A stretch of 64,000 nt of DNA, taken from positions 38,211,201-38,275,200 of the forward strand of contig NC_065887.2 in assembly GCF_932274485.2 (NCBI RefSeq), in the 5' to 3' direction. Below the pieces are notes generated by a model, which was not told the DNA's origin, ran no database searches, and saw only the letters and a list, made by a program, of their open reading frames with translations. Below, one piece after another: positions 25,601 through 32,012 of this stretch (positions are counted from its first letter, which is position 1; each line of letters starts with the position of its first letter). Made by a program: the position numbers and the translations under genes. The DNA is from Patella vulgata. Its lineage: Eukaryota > Mollusca > Gastropoda > Patellidae.

Positions 25601-27016
25601 GTTATGTTGACAGCATTTTCACCATTTGCTGGAGAAAACCAACAAGAAACATTTTGTAATATATCTTCAATGCAAGTCGACTTCCCAGAGGAATTATTCA
25701 GCGATAAAAGTGACCATTGTCAGGATTTCATTAGCCGTCTGCTTGTAAAAAATGCCAAGTAAGTTTTAGTTTAATTGTTGAAGTCAGATTGAAAACTAAG
25801 TACTCATTTTGAGAGATGAACTTCCTTAAAGATTTGGGTTAAACACCGCTGTTATCAGACATGCCCAAGAGTAACCTCCTAATTCTGGAAAAGTCCCACA
25901 TCAGGCCATGTCTGTTCTCCTTTGTGCCAAATATTTTTAAGCACAAGTAATAGGTATTGTTTTTATTATCAGACTACGACTTGGTATATAAACGAAAATG
26001 TAAACCAAGATTTTGTTTATTATTTCAGAAAGCGTTTAACAGCCCGTCAGTGCCTTGAACACCCCTGGTTGCAATCCCATGTAATACAGGCCAACCTTCC
26101 ACCTACTGTATCCAATAGCAACGAATCAAATATGGAGGAAACTTCATCCCATTGCAACGAAAAGCATCACCAAACCTTGCCACGGATGACTGGGAGAAAA
26201 AACATAATAGAATTAGATGAGAAAGATGTGCTTTCAGAATCGTCAGTAAAATGTAGTAAAGAAATTCATATTGAAATCCCCTCGGACTTTCGTTCTACGG
26301 TTAAATCTGTGGAAACGTTAACGGAAATATCTGATAATAAAAACAATATGGTGGAAAAAATACCAGTTGTCAACGGTGATATGCATTGTAAATCTATGGA
26401 AGTTGATGACATTGTAAAAAAAGTGGCTGCCAGTGAACCATTAATAACAAATTCTGTTTCACTTCAAAATGATGAAAACCGAAAAAATGAAGAAAATCAT
26501 TCTAAAGTTACGTATAGTGTGAATAAAACAATTGTTTTGAAACCACTGTCTTCCTCTAGCTCTCTCGTGAATAACACAAACTCAGACTCCTTTATATCTG
26601 AGCAGACGGAAATTACTCAGTTTTCAAAAACATTTGAAAAGCAGACAGAGTTATCAAGTCCTACTGGTGAGCAAAAACCATTTCCAAACGTCTCGAACGA
26701 TGGAGAAATATCTTCTACTCAGAATAGCATTGAATTTATTAATCCATTTAATGGTAAAGAACAAAAGGTCATTGCACGTAACAAGGTTCAGCGAATTTCA
26801 CTTCCAAGTCGTCTGCCCGGAGAGAGTATAAAGAATAAAGATAAAGATGAGTCTTTCAAACGTAGATCCATGGAGATTCCCGTCAAAAGACGGAAAAGTG
26901 AAACTGTTGAAGAAGATGAAGACCTGCAGAAATTGGCGTCGTTAAATCATCGCACTATTACAGTTGTTGAAGAGTTAACAGCCTTGGAAACTAACTCGGC
27001 ATCTGTTAAACAGTGA
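6366..27016 (+). CDS. DRAK/STK17-like serine/threonine kinase (5'-partial)
   Basis: Six exons (6366-6578, 11000-11138, 11564-11690, 12220-12268, 25579-25758, 26029-27016) with GT-AG junctions and matching phases give 564 residues plus stop. The kinase domain begins inside the glycine loop (RGKYAVV). It shows the ATP lysine (VAAKF), the catalytic loop HLDLKPQNILLT, a metal motif CDLGFA, YVAPE and DMWSMGVLTYV, and ends at HPWLQ. HLDLKPQNILLT and KRRKG near the lysine are typical of the DRAK (STK17A/B) branch of the death-associated kinases, which phosphorylate substrates in apoptosis and cytoskeletal control. A polar tail of about 300 residues follows, with basic clusters (FKRRSMEIPVKRRKSE) resembling a nuclear signal. 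Known: fold and chemistry. Inferred: the DRAK assignment and the localisation. The first exon(s), with the start codon and the beginning of the glycine loop, are missing from the visible model. Confidence 0.88.
6579..8686. other. Kinase intron, non-coding
   Basis: Left part of the 6579-10999 intron. It is AT-rich; no repeat could be delimited before the MITE-3 copy at 8687. Confidence 0.5.
8687..9054. mobile_element. MITE-3 copy (TTAA-flanked)
   Basis: Bounded by TTAA at 8683-8686 and 9055-9058. The left end ACATACACTATGCAAGAGC and right end ACTAATGTATCT are imperfect inverted repeats. The interior shares TAGGCCTGAAATGTTAT and GACTCTCGAT with the copy at 40388-40781. Diverged, hence old. Confidence 0.7.
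9055..9604. other. Kinase intron, nothing recognised
   Basis: AT-rich intronic sequence between a MITE-3 copy and a SINE-2 copy. Confidence 0.4.
9605..9896 (+). repeat. SINE-2 copy lacking the head
   Basis: Contains the family blocks in order: CCCCTTGTCAGTGGTGCAGG, a GATGGGATGAAAAACTGAGG block, GGCATGCACGTAAAAGAACC, TTGGCAGTTGGAATTCGAT, CTGCCCGGGCAAAATG, CCCAGTCGGAGCAGAACAG, and a CATTTCATTTCATTT tail. The tRNA-like 5' part is absent, as expected from incomplete reverse transcription. Minus-strand open frames here are not genes. Confidence 0.88.
9897..10423. other. Kinase intron, nothing recognised
   Basis: No exon or repeat could be delimited. Confidence 0.4.
10424..10631 (+). repeat. SINE-1 copy, 5'-truncated
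   Basis: Starts inside the family at GTGACAAGGAGTAGGGTCGC, continues through CCTCCCACTGCTAAAGACC, TTAGTCCCGAAATGA and GTGGACGTTAAACCCC, and ends in a run of about 14 CT units. The head with the polymerase III boxes is missing. Confidence 0.88.
11000..11138 (+). CDS. Kinase exon b: hinge to catalytic loop
   Basis: Acceptor TATTTCTAG, donor GTAACG. Its first base completes the hinge Tyr. It reads CEGGELFHECVIEESFKEED and then to VYLHEQNIVHLDLK, ending in the catalytic loop lysine. Confidence 0.9.
11169..11347. mobile_element. MITE-1 copy, internally deleted
   Basis: 179 bp from CAATCTGATTAATATACAG to TTATTCAGATTG. Flanks are ATTTACCAA (11160-11168) and ATTTACTAA (11348-11356), a 9-bp duplication with one mismatch. 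The middle of the family is deleted. It lies 30 bp downstream of kinase exon b. Confidence 0.82.
11564..11690 (+). CDS. Kinase exon c: catalytic loop to activation segment
   Basis: Acceptor TTATTTTCAG, donor GTAAGTT. It encodes PQNILLT, the metal-binding motif as CDLGF instead of the usual DFG, RDIIGTADYV, and the first base of the Ala codon of the APE motif. Confidence 0.9.
11957..12182 (+). repeat. SINE-1 copy, diverged
   Basis: Shows TGTCATTGAGCCAAGTGGCG, the box-B-like TGGTTTTGATTCCC, TTGACAAGGAGTAGGATCGCC, TGTTAGTACCAAAATGACC and GTTAAACCTCATTTCTC. It lacks the first 30 or so bases and has an internal deletion around the CTGCTAAAG block. Confidence 0.82.
12220..12268 (+). CDS. Kinase exon d: APE motif, 49 nt
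   Basis: Acceptor TATTTATAG, donor GTAAGT. It completes the Ala of APE and reads PEVLDYEPLSIMTDM plus the first two bases of the Trp in DMW. The intron after it (12269-25578) carries the nested SINE and retrotransposons. Confidence 0.9.
12359..12817. other. Kinase intron with a G homopolymer
   Basis: A run of about 13 G at 12359-12371, then unremarkable intronic sequence up to the TGAAGTAACCTAG duplication (12805-12817) that precedes the SINE. Confidence 0.5.
12962..13196 (+). repeat. BEL/Pao left LTR
   Basis: 235 bp, TG...CA ends, preceded by GGTCC. An AATAAA lies near its 3' side (in TTTAATAAACATG), a plausible polyadenylation signal. Confidence 0.93.
13197..13287 (+). promoter_or_regulatory. 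BEL/Pao leader with likely primer-binding site
   Basis: The leader starts directly after the LTR with TGGTCCGACGAGAC. TGG at this point is what a tRNA 3' CCA would pair with, so it is the expected primer-binding site. I could not assign the tRNA. Confidence 0.5.
13288..18669 (+). CDS. BEL/Pao polyprotein, first unit
   Basis: One 1793-codon open frame; the second Met (13303, MSTTSND) may be the real start. Parts in order, with rough residues: gag-like region (DUF1759 type, about 140-320), two zinc knuckles (about 400-435), pepsin-like protease region (about 490-620), reverse transcriptase with YVDD (about 770-1000), RNase H-like region (about 1120-1250), integrase with an H2C2 zinc finger (about 1430-1475) and DDE core (about 1500-1640), and a C-terminal domain typical of BEL integrases. 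No envelope-like part was seen. The frame looks whole. Open frames on the opposite strand here are shadows. Confidence 0.95.
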   Translation: MTFIIMSTTSNDADRRSDVAKKNKRIRGGHRAFVTRIIQSVQELLAEFDGSPSSVESLEGYRISLTEKKVVLASYDEKVLEDIEDEDEVGNDIFESSEFADTINRTLYKIKFCLHKNEKASEKLSTSIADNSDLSSPSNSLKETFVCKTKLPKLCLPRFSGDSKLWQPFWDSFQAAVDNNSAISNVEKFNYLKSLLDGPASSCVAGLSLIGENYDAAIQLLKDRFANKQVVISGHMDVLLNLQSVTSGCEVKHIRRLYDTIEVQIRSLKSMGVQSESYGNILIPIIMNKLPEELRLFISRGVKDWSVDEVLDILKTELEARERVDLMHSNSTKKSGYSLNNVYSPQSRSNRVNPSTASTLFSSKDQRPVPYCVFCTQQHPSVNCTSVTDISARKSILRHKAKCFLCLRSGHVLRNCPNRDYKCFNCGERHNKAICTYRPEQNLRRPSYVNKTETGQPSQTVTSNMTCTDDQNSILLQTAVGFVCANHNDNSRGLYKNIVFDLCSQRTYVTDETRRLLNLRTVGRENLLIKTFGEETPKLRLCDIVQFTVAGDDGLHLYVTAHCVPSICNAISDQLTCNALVKYPHLRGLKLANPSGPSDFAVDILIGADFYWNFFCGETRRGEFPGPVAMLTKLGWVLSGPVINNSSSDQCTINLSHTHVLHVSSVSDDNCDVSSIKSELNKFWELESLGIRNDESSVLSDFNDNITFEGKRYEVKLPFKENHLKISDNYSTCVKRLSSLLYRLNSKPDVLKEYDRIINEQLSEGIIDIVNDDDVIINSGSIHYIPHREVLRLDKDTTKLRVVYDASCKTSGPSLNECLYSGPSLNPLIFDILLRFRMNSIALTADIQKAFLNIAIYKEHRDFLRFLWVDDPFSESPKIKVFRFNRVVFGVTSSPFILNATLRYHLSNSMDDNLEILNNILKSLYVDDFASGADNVNSAYDLCKLVKLCLNQGGFNMRKWCSNSQVLMSMLHESSDFPEVEFDVKKMETDVIEDDTGYNDFVQNSNFDCNSVLGQKWDNSADMFQFEFDKILSSMIVNATLTKRQVLSTTAKFFDPVGLISPIVLLFKLCFQKLCENPLDWDDPLDNNFCDYWNNLVSSLSAVKALHINRCICYELRQANSIQFHVFGDASEKAYGSCVYIRCEHSDTKEIHCNLIASKTRVAPLKKQSIPRLELLACLISVRLAACVKEALKDIVDAPVYFWSDSQVALSWIKNTTREFKQFVNNRVVEIRDSSDVSKWSYCSTKENPADVASRGCKAVELVNNDLWWHGPPYLLSSTENWPRNVEETLSEPFYSEVKKATVCVANVETNHNIENILDVSRYSNFNSLLRVTAYVLRFVKNKRDNVQVQTDQLSKEEINCAENIWCRDIQHSLSGRKFEQQRLSLNLKPDDNGILRCYGRIDNSNLPFDAKFPIFLPDSHRFTSLIIEKCHRDVHHNGTAETLVQLRQKFWVCRGRQVVKAVITKCIPCRKMEGKSYGVPLAPPLPEFRLSDDFAFTNIGVDYAGPLYVKDIYSKSGEMNKVFIVLYTCASSRAVHLDLATDASSSSFIRSFRRFIGRRGVPTLVNSDNGLVFKSAELRAFTNSRNIKWCYNIERSPWWGGFFERMVRSTKRCLKKALGNAHLSYEELLTLLVDIEGVLNSRPLTYLSDDCIEPLTPSHLVLGRRILSEPLFTPNPKVVGNTSSEFCKRKKYLQTVINHYWSRWRNDYVTQLREHHRSRVKTGPIIREGDIVLVFDDKVSRLNWEMGRVDRILPGRDNNVRSAVVRVQNKQGKIIFMNRPIQKLYPIELVRD
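18670..18948 (+). other. BEL/Pao 3' untranslated part and polypurine tract
   Basis: Contains four or so imperfect short repeats around GAGTTTAGAATCTTA and GAGTATAGAATCTTA. It ends with AAGGGGGGAGTG right before the LTR, the polypurine tract expected for plus-strand priming. Confidence 0.75.
18949..19183 (+). repeat. BEL/Pao middle LTR shared by both units
   Basis: Identical to the left LTR as far as read. It serves as 3' LTR of the first unit and 5' LTR of the second. No target-site duplication flanks it: a polypurine tract precedes it and the leader sequence follows. Confidence 0.93.
19275..24656 (+). CDS. BEL/Pao polyprotein, second unit
   Basis: Predicted product identical over all 1793 residues to that of the first unit, with the same domain order. 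It looks whole. Identity at this level over more than 5 kb means the two units separated very recently, or are an assembly duplication. Confidence 0.94.
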   Translation: MTFIIMSTTSNDADRRSDVAKKNKRIRGGHRAFVTRIIQSVQELLAEFDGSPSSVESLEGYRISLTEKKVVLASYDEKVLEDIEDEDEVGNDIFESSEFADTINRTLYKIKFCLHKNEKASEKLSTSIADNSDLSSPSNSLKETFVCKTKLPKLCLPRFSGDSKLWQPFWDSFQAAVDNNSAISNVEKFNYLKSLLDGPASSCVAGLSLIGENYDAAIQLLKDRFANKQVVISGHMDVLLNLQSVTSGCEVKHIRRLYDTIEVQIRSLKSMGVQSESYGNILIPIIMNKLPEELRLFISRGVKDWSVDEVLDILKTELEARERVDLMHSNSTKKSGYSLNNVYSPQSRSNRVNPSTASTLFSSKDQRPVPYCVFCTQQHPSVNCTSVTDISARKSILRHKAKCFLCLRSGHVLRNCPNRDYKCFNCGERHNKAICTYRPEQNLRRPSYVNKTETGQPSQTVTSNMTCTDDQNSILLQTAVGFVCANHNDNSRGLYKNIVFDLCSQRTYVTDETRRLLNLRTVGRENLLIKTFGEETPKLRLCDIVQFTVAGDDGLHLYVTAHCVPSICNAISDQLTCNALVKYPHLRGLKLANPSGPSDFAVDILIGADFYWNFFCGETRRGEFPGPVAMLTKLGWVLSGPVINNSSSDQCTINLSHTHVLHVSSVSDDNCDVSSIKSELNKFWELESLGIRNDESSVLSDFNDNITFEGKRYEVKLPFKENHLKISDNYSTCVKRLSSLLYRLNSKPDVLKEYDRIINEQLSEGIIDIVNDDDVIINSGSIHYIPHREVLRLDKDTTKLRVVYDASCKTSGPSLNECLYSGPSLNPLIFDILLRFRMNSIALTADIQKAFLNIAIYKEHRDFLRFLWVDDPFSESPKIKVFRFNRVVFGVTSSPFILNATLRYHLSNSMDDNLEILNNILKSLYVDDFASGADNVNSAYDLCKLVKLCLNQGGFNMRKWCSNSQVLMSMLHESSDFPEVEFDVKKMETDVIEDDTGYNDFVQNSNFDCNSVLGQKWDNSADMFQFEFDKILSSMIVNATLTKRQVLSTTAKFFDPVGLISPIVLLFKLCFQKLCENPLDWDDPLDNNFCDYWNNLVSSLSAVKALHINRCICYELRQANSIQFHVFGDASEKAYGSCVYIRCEHSDTKEIHCNLIASKTRVAPLKKQSIPRLELLACLISVRLAACVKEALKDIVDAPVYFWSDSQVALSWIKNTTREFKQFVNNRVVEIRDSSDVSKWSYCSTKENPADVASRGCKAVELVNNDLWWHGPPYLLSSTENWPRNVEETLSEPFYSEVKKATVCVANVETNHNIENILDVSRYSNFNSLLRVTAYVLRFVKNKRDNVQVQTDQLSKEEINCAENIWCRDIQHSLSGRKFEQQRLSLNLKPDDNGILRCYGRIDNSNLPFDAKFPIFLPDSHRFTSLIIEKCHRDVHHNGTAETLVQLRQKFWVCRGRQVVKAVITKCIPCRKMEGKSYGVPLAPPLPEFRLSDDFAFTNIGVDYAGPLYVKDIYSKSGEMNKVFIVLYTCASSRAVHLDLATDASSSSFIRSFRRFIGRRGVPTLVNSDNGLVFKSAELRAFTNSRNIKWCYNIERSPWWGGFFERMVRSTKRCLKKALGNAHLSYEELLTLLVDIEGVLNSRPLTYLSDDCIEPLTPSHLVLGRRILSEPLFTPNPKVVGNTSSEFCKRKKYLQTVINHYWSRWRNDYVTQLREHHRSRVKTGPIIREGDIVLVFDDKVSRLNWEMGRVDRILPGRDNNVRSAVVRVQNKQGKIIFMNRPIQKLYPIELVRD
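24657..24935 (+). other. BEL/Pao 3' untranslated part, second unit
   Basis: Same short imperfect repeats and polypurine tract as in the first unit. Confidence 0.75.
24936..25170 (+). repeat. BEL/Pao right LTR
   Basis: Identical to the other two LTRs as far as read; followed by the GGTCC duplication, and then by the second half of the SINE. Confidence 0.93.
25333..25474. repeat. Imperfect hairpin, possible small MITE
   Basis: CTGAAATGTTTTCAAAATG and AAAACATTTTGGTATCAG are imperfect inverted copies. The outer ends GGGGCCTATT and AATGCCCC are also roughly complementary, and the centre has CAATGAAAA and TTTTCATTGG. No clear target-site duplication. Confidence 0.4.
25579..25758 (+). CDS. Kinase exon e: C-lobe
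   Basis: Acceptor TATTACAG, donor GTAAGT. Its first base completes the Trp of DMW; it then reads SMGVLTYVMLTAFSPFAG and on to FISRLLVKNAK, the alpha-F to alpha-H part of the kinase C-lobe. Confidence 0.92.
26029..27016 (+). CDS. Kinase exon f: end of domain and C-terminal tail
   Basis: Acceptor TTATTTCAG. It finishes the domain with KRLTARQCLEHPWLQSHV, then encodes about 300 residues rich in Ser, Asn, Glu and Lys, without a recognised domain, and stops at TGA (27014-27016). Near the end lie basic stretches KNKDKDESFKRR and VKRRKSE followed by an acidic EEDED, a plausible nuclear targeting region. The tail is much longer than that of vertebrate STK17A/B. Confidence 0.9.
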
Positions 27017-29627
27017 ATGAGTTTGTCTCGTAATAAAAGGGTATCGGTAGTAATTATAACTATGTCAAAAAATACTTACAAATTAATTTTTATCATTGTC
27101 AGACCTGGGCCCAGGGCATTCAATCTTATTTCCCTCCAACACTTATGTTAATCTCAAAATAGCCGAATAATTCCATTGACGGGATGTTAAACCCAACTCT
27201 TTTATCACATGAATGCCCTGAAAAATGTGAAATTATTTAGAATGCTAATGAGTCATGAAACACAAGTTGAGGAAAATGAAGTTTTATGCCCTGGTGCCCT
27301 GTTTTGTTTTTCATTCTTATTGTATGTCACAACGAGTTCATTTACTCATTATCATAATATAACATTTGAGAAAACAAATTAACCATATGATATTATCATA
27401 AGTATCTTTAAACTTAAATTAAAATCATATTTTAACAATATGAACAATGTTGGTTTAAGCTGTTGTACAAAAACCATATTCTGGCTATATCTTTTTATGA
27501 GTCATTGCATGAGTATTTTCCAGTTTAAATATATTTTAATCAAGTAAGATACAGATGTCTTTGCATTTTTTTTTTTTACCAATCAGACAATTGTTAAGGA
27601 TTATTTATATTAACTTTCTTTCCTACATAAATCATAAATAAAGATGATTCTTAGAATAAACCAACCAGAACGATTAACAACTCTGGCCAGATTGATTAAC
27701 AACTCTGGCCAGAGATACAATATTATGGTCAGACATGTGGATTAAAAGATTAATTGATTAAGATTATGATAATTTGTATATTAATGAACTCTATAATGTG
27801 CATGTTGTAAAGTATGTGCGAGTATTGTTATCAGTCCATAGTGGTCACATTGAATGCTAAATTTACTATTCTAATATCCTAATGCATTATTTGAATTTGA
27901 ATTGAATATTAAAATAGCATTTGAGAACAGTGACTGTACCGCACAGTGGATGCTTAAGACTGGGTTCCGGATCCATTCCCCTGATTTGATATTTGATGTT
28001 TATTTCTTGCAACGTCTATTTAGTTTGTCTTGTCCGCAGGTTTGTCTAGTCAGTTTTGTTTTGTGTGTAGTGCGGTCCTCCTGCATTTACTATTTAAATA
28101 TTCAATTCAAATGATCATAAATCTTTCACAAAGCAGTCTATATTGCTTCATCTGTTTGTTTATTTTTGAATGTTTGTTGATTTCATTTAATAAGATTAGT
28201 AAATATTTCATAGTAGAGACAAATACCATCAGTTTCAATTGAAATTGAATAATCTTGGATAATACTACTTGAAGATTCAAGTATTTGTGTAAGCAACCAA
28301 AAACACCATCTAAGGCGCCACATTTTCTTGAAATGTTCAAATCATACTTTGTACATAGTTGTCTTTTATAACTTTTTATAAAAATTTCTTGAAATAAAAT
28401 AGAAAACGTTTATCAAAAATTTAATGAAGACATTTTATATAAAAAGTTGAGGAGAAATTCTGTACAAGATATGATAAAAAAACGTTGGCTGTTATAAAAC
28501 ACAAGCTGGTATCTAATGGAAATATACTATTTATTGTGTTGTAATTTTTTGATGGATTTTGTAACTCTTTATTTATTTTTGCATGGAGACTTGTGAAATG
28601 ATGTTCAATATTTGATTTTCACCAATTCAAACATTTTATCTCATTTAATGATCATTATAATACAGATATCTGTTTTTCTCGGAGGATTTATCATTTTAAC
28701 ATATATGACAATTGACATAATTAACTAATTCAGAAAGAATACCAACAATTATTGTTTTTCTTCATAAGAGGCTCAGAATTCGGTAGTGAATTGTAATTTT
28801 GACAACCAAAATCGTTTTAAAGATTTCAAAATTTGTCAAGAAAATGTCTTTATTATCGAAACGTGGATTTACGAGTTCTGTTAAAATAATTTTGTGATTG
28901 AAGCAATTGTGTTGGATCATCTTCATTATCATCATTGCCTGTCATCATCGAAATCATCATCATCATCATTAGTCATTGTGTATATTACTTCATAAATCAT
29001 TAAGACTATTCCATTTAATAATACCAACATTTAGGGGAAAGGAATCGTCACAAATGATCCGAGAACCCAATAATTTTTAAAGGATTAGTTCTTATTATAA
29101 CGATATCTGTATAAATCAAATAGACTCATTTTTACTGATTTAAATACAATGAAAATGAATTTATATGAATTACATATTTTATAATTCTTGGCTTTAATAT
29201 ATTTCACATTTTCTGTTTTAAATTTTGATAATTTTCAAAACTTTAATGTCAATGATGAAGGTAATACTGTATTGCTACGTACTCCGACAAGGTGACTTTA
29301 TTTATCACAAAACAGGAAATGTGAAATCAGCTCCGTCTGCTTGCTATTTATGTTATTATATTTCTAACTGTATTGTGGGAATGTTCTCGTAATTTTATAA
29401 TTTATGAAAATTGACGACTCGACCAATTTGGCCGTTGTGTGTATGTGCATGTATATATGTATATTGAGCAAGGTTAGTGATTGATTAGAGCGTAATTACA
29501 TCCAACAGACGCTATATTCTCAAAAACTTTAATGTTACGATTATTTTTAGTTTGTCAAAGATGAATATAGAATATCCCCACAGAACAATACCATCATGAA
29601 ATTTCTAAATATATTTGAAATGTTGCA
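27017..29627. other. Kinase 3' flank, AT-rich
   Basis: Possible polyadenylation signals are AATAAA at 27032-27037, only 16 bases after the stop, and at 27637-27642. The stretch also holds a short direct repeat (GATTAACAACTCTGGCCAGA twice, about 27671-27713) and a TCA-rich microsatellite near 28918-28975. No exon seen. Confidence 0.5.
28918..28975. repeat. TCA-rich microsatellite
   Basis: Repeated ATCATC/TCATCA triplets with a few interruptions. Confidence 0.75.
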
Positions 29628-29888
29628 TTGGCCGAGAAAGTTCATCGGGATTTTCCGACGTGATTTCCCCTTGTCAGTGGTGCAGGACGGAGGCCTGACA
29701 AACCAAGGTCCTGTGTTCACATTGGAGTGCATGTAAAAGATCCCTGGGCAGTTGGAATTCAATATAAGAGTAGGCCATAGTGGCGCTGCCCAGGCAAAAT
29801 TTCCCTCATAGCATTTGACGTATGCTCATCCTCATTAGCCCAGTCGGAGCAGAACAGTAGAACGTTAAACCCCATTTCATTTCTATTT
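29628..29888 (+). repeat. SINE-2 copy, head truncated
   Basis: Begins at GGCCGAGAAAGTTCATCGGG, just downstream of where the tRNA-like head would be, and runs through all body blocks to GTTAAACCCCATTTCATTTC. Confidence 0.88.
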
Positions 29889-31313
29889 GAAATGTTGTCC
29901 GACAATCTAGTATGAGTCAGCATACCTTGCCCCTACACTGGTCCAGGAATAAATGTTTGTGTACTTACTTGTAAGTACTTTGTCCCTAGAAGATAATGAA
30001 TTGAAAGATGAAAAAAAAAAAAATTTTTTTACAATATTTCCAATACTGAACATTAAAGTTTTTGAGAGTCTGTTATACAATATATTATTTTTTGAAACTG
30101 AAAGCTGAGCTATTTTTGAGGCAGTGTTTTTTTCGATATATTTAAGCTTTAAATGTTCAAATATCTTGTTTTATGCTTGTTGTTAAGATCTATAGATTCT
30201 TTAGTGTCTTCATTTGTAACGCATTCGAAATAACAATATTTCCCAAGCTGAATTAGAATATCCCTGATTAATATTTCCGATCACAATTAGAAAGTTTTAT
30301 TGGAACTAGAAAGTCCCCGATTAGAATTTGAATGTTTTTGATAGGAACTAGAATGTATTTGTTCGGAACTAGAAGGGTTTTTTTTACGGTAACTAGCATG
30401 AAAGTTTTGTTCTTGTTCTCTATTCTGAATGTCATGTCAGTTTGATTATAAAAATATCAGACTTTTAAGTGTTTTTAAATGTAACATAACAAGCTGTTTG
30501 TGAATATCAATGCTAACTAATTGTTTTTATGTCAAATTTGTGTCTTTCTTTTCCAGTCTGTCATTTCTGATTATAGTAACAGATATTTATTCACAAAAAA
30601 ATTGAATATTTTGTGTTTATTCCTTGTTTGTTTACTAATATGAATTATGCATGAAAATAAAAATTACCTCATTAATGATTTTATGCATAATAGTACACGT
30701 TCGTTGTTCATCAGGTTTTGTAAGTGTCATATTCTATAATTAAACTTGTATGTTATGTAATTAGGTTTCCTCCAATGCATGCATTGTTTTTTATGGATAA
30801 AAAAGTTCAGTCCTTATTTGACTCATACTGTGGAATGAACTAGGACTATATTTTTGTTTGTTTAAAGTCTCGGACGGTCATTTGAGGGATTTTTAATCCC
30901 TCGCAAGCTGCCGTACTGAAAGTTGAATCTAAATCAAATGAGATTTATTGTCCTAATTTCCTGCAACATATTTGATGTGATTGTCATGAATATTCCTGGT
31001 TAGATGGTTATAGTGTTGCTTTAATTTCAAATAAGCCAAAAAGTATGTGTCAACATATTTCACAGCACCCAGTAATCCAATATGTCCCAAATATTTAAGA
31101 TAACTTCAATAATTCAAGTATTCCCATCTGCACACAAAACCAAAAAAAACTCAATTCAGTATTTAACAAACTTCATTTACTGTACATAAACACAATTCAT
31201 TTTGTTTTAAAAAAATGACTATTCCATAAATATGTAGTATAGGTTTATGTTCAGAAGGAATGAAATGTTACTGTATGACATAGTCTTGATCACACACCCC
31301 AAATTGTCTCTGA
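29889..31313. other. Intergenic, AT-rich
   Basis: A decayed short tandem repeat around GAACTAGAA lies at about 30245-30410. Nothing else recognised. Confidence 0.45.
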
Positions 31314-31400
31314 CACAGGCGCTTGAAGGGATTACAATAAAACTTATTACTACTGCTTGACGATATAGAAGTTGTATTTTAATCCCTTCAAGTGCCTGTG
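31314..31400. repeat. 87-nt near-perfect hairpin
   Basis: The left arm CACAGGCGCTTGAAGGGATT and right arm AATCCCTTCAAGTGCCTGTG pair, and complementarity continues inward to about 33 bases per arm with three or so mismatches, leaving a loop of about 20. Size and shape fit either a tiny MITE or a microRNA-type precursor. Sequence alone does not decide. Confidence 0.7.
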
Positions 31401-31711
31401 CTTTTTGACTAATATTGGTCTGACAGAATAGCATCACAGATAATTAGTCATGACTTACGATTGGTTAAGAGGTGAACTGACCTTCACCTTGTGTTTAAAA
31501 TATACAGAATACATTGCCTGAACTGTACAGTTACCATGTACAACATTGGAAGCTATTTATCCAGACCTAGAAATGTTGCAGTTGTTTAAGAGACAATTCG
31601 AGCTGGGACAGGACGATCAAGACTAATTCTATCACGGTAAACAGGATGTTAAAATCAAAGATTAATGGTGTCGTCTATTTTCAGGCTAGCTGGGGAGGTC
31701 ATGTTCATATG

Positions 31712-32004
31712 CGGGGGAACTGAGGTGGCTCAGTGAGTAAGATGTTGGTTCTCTAACCTGAAGGTTCTGTGTTCAATCCCGGTTTTGGCCGAGAAAGTTC
31801 ATCTGGATTTTCTGGCATGTGTTCCTCTTGTCTGTGGTACAGCACCGAGGACCTGGGAAGTGACAAAAACCAAGGTCCTGAACCCTTGACAGTAGGAATT
31901 CGAAATAAGAGTAGGCCGTAGTGCCGCTGTCCGGGCAAAATTTCCCTCACAGCACACTTTATGGTGTATTCCCGGCTTTATTAGCCTAGTTGGTTCATTT
32001 CATT
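31712..32004 (+). repeat. SINE-2, complete copy
   Basis: 293 bp flanked by TTCATATG (31704-31711 and 32005-32012). The tRNA-like head has box-A-like GTGGCTCAGTGAGTAAG and box-B-like TGTTCAATCCC, followed by GGCCGAGAAAGTTCATC, the body blocks and a short TTCATTTCATT tail. This copy defines the 5' end of the family. Confidence 0.92.
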
Positions 32005-32012
32005 TTCATATG

